NCBI GenBank assembly: GCA_002238445.1
Contig: MPML01000016.1
Span: 1-64,000 of the forward strand
Direction: 5' to 3'
Length of the DNA stretch: 64,000 bases
From: Caldilineaceae bacterium bin5
GTDB lineage: Bacteria; Chloroflexota; Anaerolineae; Caldilineales; Caldilineaceae
Made by a program: the position numbers and the translations under genes. Positions 61,963 through 64,000 of the stretch are shown one piece after another. Below the pieces are notes generated by a model that made no database searches, had not been told where the DNA came from, and saw only the letters and a list, made by a program, of their open reading frames with translations. Every line of letters begins with the position of its first letter. Position 1 is the stretch's first letter.

Positions 61963-63036
61963 TTGACGGTCGGAGAACGGAACTTCTATCGAACCCTGAT
62001 AACGGTCATAGTGATCTTTCTGGCGCTGCTTGCCTTCGGCAGCTTCGGCTATATGTGGCTCGAAGGCTGGTCCTGGAACGAAAGTCTCTATATGACCGTA
62101 ATCACGCTCAGCACCGTCGGTTTTGGCGAAGTACGTCAGCTTTCACCGCCCGGACGCACTTTTACCGGGGTACTGATCGTTCTGGGCGTCAGCGCCACCG
62201 CCTATACCTTCAGCACGGTTGCGGAGTTTTTCGTGACCGGTGAATTTCGCAGGCATATACGGAGAAGACGCATGCAAAACCGCATCAGGAAGTTAAACGC
62301 GCACTTCATTATCTGCGGGTACGGCCGCGTCGGTGAGCAGGTGGTCAAGGAGTTGCTCGATGCCGACGCGGAACTGGTCGCGATCGATATGCTGACGAAT
62401 CTGCGGTCGGAATTGGAGAATATGGGCGCGACCTTTGTCGAAGGTGACGCGACCGATGATGCAGTCCTGATACAGGCTGGAATTGAGAAGGCGGTGGGAA
62501 TCTGCTGCTGCCTGCCCCACGACTCCGACAACGTTTACGTCGCGCTGGCGGCCCGCGGGTTAAACCCGAATCTGACGATAAGCGCACGCGCCAACAGCCG
62601 CGGCAGCGAGCGGAAACTCAAGAGTGCGGGCGTGGACCACGTCATCAACCCTTACGTGGCCAGTGGGCATCGCATGGCGCGCCAGATGCTCTCCCCCAAT
62701 ATCGTCGAATTCATGGACGTGGTGATGCCGCAGGAAACCGTTAGCAGCGATGAGCCGGGCATTCTTATTGGCGACATCCTCATCAGCGATCGATCAACAC
62801 TCGATGGGCAGACTCTGGCCGCAGCCGAAATCCGCAAAACGACAGGCGCCAGCATCCTCGCGGTCCGCCGCCAGACAGGCAAAATCACGGTAAATCCGCA
62901 TCTGGACCTCGTTCTGGAAGCCGGTGACAAGCTGATCGCGCTCGGCACCTATGACCAATTGGACGGCCTGGCCGCGGCCGCCGAAGACCAGCGCCGCATT
63001 TACACGCGCGCGCACCCCAACCTCGCCAGCCATTGA
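61963..63036 (+). CDS. TrkA-type potassium channel (single-pore with RCK domains)
   Basis: A 357-residue ion channel. Two membrane helices (RTLITVIVIFLALLAFGSF and LIVLGVSATAYTFSTVAE-like) flank the selectivity filter TLSTVGFGEV, and a cytoplasmic TrkA_N domain follows (HFIICGYGRVGEQVVKEL with the NAD loop), then a TrkA_C domain. Members conduct potassium under control of NAD or divalent ions. The start is a TTG at 61963 with AAAGGA about 10 bases upstream. It is followed by the reverse-strand copy of the dispersed repeat. Confidence 0.9.
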   Translation: MTVGERNFYRTLITVIVIFLALLAFGSFGYMWLEGWSWNESLYMTVITLSTVGFGEVRQLSPPGRTFTGVLIVLGVSATAYTFSTVAEFFVTGEFRRHIRRRRMQNRIRKLNAHFIICGYGRVGEQVVKELLDADAELVAIDMLTNLRSELENMGATFVEGDATDDAVLIQAGIEKAVGICCCLPHDSDNVYVALAARGLNPNLTISARANSRGSERKLKSAGVDHVINPYVASGHRMARQMLSPNIVEFMDVVMPQETVSSDEPGILIGDILISDRSTLDGQTLAAAEIRKTTGASILAVRRQTGKITVNPHLDLVLEAGDKLIALGTYDQLDGLAAAAEDQRRIYTRAHPNLASH

Positions 63037-63060
63037 ATAAAAGAATCTCCCCATAATTGT

Positions 63061-63343
63061 AACTACTAAGCCATATATGGTGCCTGTATGGACCAGACCT
63101 TCATTCACGCCGCCATTCGTGCTATCTGGTTGCGTATTCGGTTGGCGGCAGCCACGTTGCTGGAGCCGCACGGCTGGAATGAGGACACACGGTCGGTGAG
63201 GGATGGTCTTGTAGGGGGGCGTTGCGGGGGCGCAGCCCCTGCACAAGGGAGGCCGCTTGCGGCCGACCGCCCAAAATACAACAATGAGGGGAGAAAGAAC
63301 GCCTTTGCTCGCCTCGTTCAGGGGTGCGTATCAGTTGCGGCTG
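63061..63343 (-). repeat. Dispersed intergenic repeat, copy D (full length, reverse)
   Basis: Read on the minus strand this unit matches copy B along about 282 bases, from CAGCCGCAACTGATACGC through GGGCGGTCGG, GTGCAGGGGCTGCGCCCCC and CCGCCAACCGAATACGC to GGCTTAGTAGTT at 63061. It lies between the potassium-channel stop and the degenerate tRNA. The rest of the 63037-63622 gap besides the tRNA shows nothing recognisable. Confidence 0.85.
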
Positions 63344-63434
63344 CGTCGTTACGTTTTCCGATGTATGTTTCACATATTTGGATTCGCTGTAAGTTGAAAA
63401 TGTAATTCAAAGGATAGCGTACAAGGCGACGGAA

Positions 63435-63508
63435 GGGCCTGTAACTCAGACGTTTGGAGCGCTGTGCTGATAGGGCAGGGACCCGTGGTTCGAGTCCACG
63501 CAGGCCGA
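63435..63508 (+). tRNA. tRNA-Ile(GAT)-like gene, degenerate
   Basis: A 74-base cloverleaf: acceptor GGGCCTG with CAGGCCG, D-arm ACTC and GAGC, anticodon loop CTGATAG with anticodon GAT, T-arm CGTGG-TTCGAGT-CCACG, discriminator A, no encoded CCA. It is close to bacterial tRNA-Ile, but three paired positions are off: G1 opposite G72, A10 opposite C25, and G31 opposite G39 in the anticodon stem. It may be a pseudo-tRNA or an old integration-site remnant; that it is functional is doubtful. Confidence 0.6.
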
Positions 63509-63622
63509 TCAACCCTGACAAAACCCTGGACCTTTACCTTGAGGCTCGTTCCAGACTTCCAGCCTGTGACCGCTGCCGTCGCCTGAGGTTTCGTCCACTA
63601 AATTTAACGTCAGTTCGCCAAG

Positions 63623-64000
63623 TTACTCGTCGGTGACGAGGAATTGCCCCATCATGCCCAAGTCTTCATGATCGAGAATGTGGCAGTGGAACATATACGG
63701 AATGTCATCTGTGGTATATGAATTGAATCGGGCGGCGATAACAACCTCACTTTCGGCAGTCACCAACACGCTGTCCTCCCAGCCTGACGCCTCTGGTGGT
63801 GGAGGTTCGCCATTGATCGTCAGTATCTGAAACTGAATCTGGTGGGGATGGAACACGTGCGGGCCCTCACCGCTGGAGAGAGTCCAGCGCTCGGTGTCTC
63901 CGAGTTGTACTGTTACGTCGATCCTGCTCATCTCGAACGGGAGATCGTTGATCGCCCAGCCTGCATCGGAGTCCCAAAAGTTATCTACTTCGTCCATGTG
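63623..64000 (-). CDS. Multicopper oxidase, C-terminal part (continues beyond the window)
   Basis: Only the last domain is in the window. HVFHPHQIQFQIL holds type 1/type 3 copper ligands, and MFHCHILDHEDLGMMGQF is the closing signature H-C-H-x3-H-x4-M, with the cysteine and axial methionine of the type 1 site. Such enzymes oxidise phenols, metals or related compounds with reduction of oxygen to water. The reading frame is open to the window end, so the N-terminus is missing and the substrate class cannot be judged. Confidence 0.88.
   Translation of the reverse strand, partial: HMDEVDNFWDSDAGWAINDLPFEMSRIDVTVQLGDTERWTLSSGEGPHVFHPHQIQFQILTINGEPPPPEASGWEDSVLVTAESEVVIAARFNSYTTDDIPYMFHCHILDHEDLGMMGQFLVTDE

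Overview
The window is one contiguous GC-rich bacterial chromosome segment with dense, mostly operonic housekeeping and catabolic genes. It has no rRNA, no phage genes and no recognisable transposase. The gene content suggests a Chloroflexota-like heterotroph of the Anaerolineae/Caldilineales type, with many phytanoyl-CoA dioxygenase and Gfo/Idh/MocA genes, an F420-linked reductase, nickel superoxide dismutase and oligopeptide-type ABC import. This placement rests on gene content only and is an inference.

Layout. 0.3-2.2 kb: two GNAT acetyltransferases around a MazF-type toxin-antitoxin pair. 2.2-7.2 kb: a five-gene catabolic operon (PhyH, Gfo/Idh, PhyH, alpha/beta hydrolase, Gfo/Idh). 7.4-14.9 kb: beta-oxidation genes fadA and fadN, separated by a 1139-residue plant-type leucine-rich-repeat secreted protein. 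15.3-19.3 kb: TauE/SafE exporter, two aminotransferases and a DUF433/PIN-like toxin-antitoxin pair. 19.4-23.8 kb: adenine deaminase divergent from ribokinase, an M20 peptidase and a YkvA-like membrane protein. 24-29.8 kb: an unknown 520-residue protein, then an oligopeptide/dipeptide binding protein and two permeases without ATPases. 29.8-30.8 kb: nickel superoxide dismutase with its maturation peptidase. 31-33.5 kb: a GNAT protein and a TrmA/RlmD-like RNA methyltransferase homologue that lacks the catalytic cysteine. 34.4-39.5 kb: a secreted LysM protein with a large internal duplication, a C-terminally shortened glycosyltransferase and a sugar-nucleotide epimerase. 39.8-44.8 kb: SsnA-type amidohydrolase, F420-NADP reductase and an MrfA-like helicase carrying an HNH domain. 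45-58.9 kb: a long minus-strand run containing rnhB, two SDR genes, an ABC-2 exporter set with a DUF3500 lipoprotein, a broken M16 peptidase homologue, holA, a DUF6391-like gene, tkt and an ABC half-exporter. 59.5-64 kb: an MFS transporter with a long tail, a TrkA-type potassium channel, a degenerate tRNA-Ile and the end of a multicopper oxidase.

Two repeat systems stand out. The first is a dispersed intergenic repeat of about 282 bp with four recognisable copies (window start, 14.9 kb, 59.2 kb, 63.1 kb). The second is a seven-unit tandem array (period 122-124 bp) at 45.64-46.48 kb; each unit carries a near-palindrome, and the array abuts rnhB, whose only plausible start is CTG. Small local tandem duplications have also remodelled several genes: an in-frame 57-bp duplication in ade, a frameshifting 109-bp duplication in the M16 gene, a 200-bp duplication at the Gfo/Idh-fadA junction, and a ~380-residue internal duplication in the LysM protein.

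All calls come from reading the sequence and known family motifs; no database search was run.
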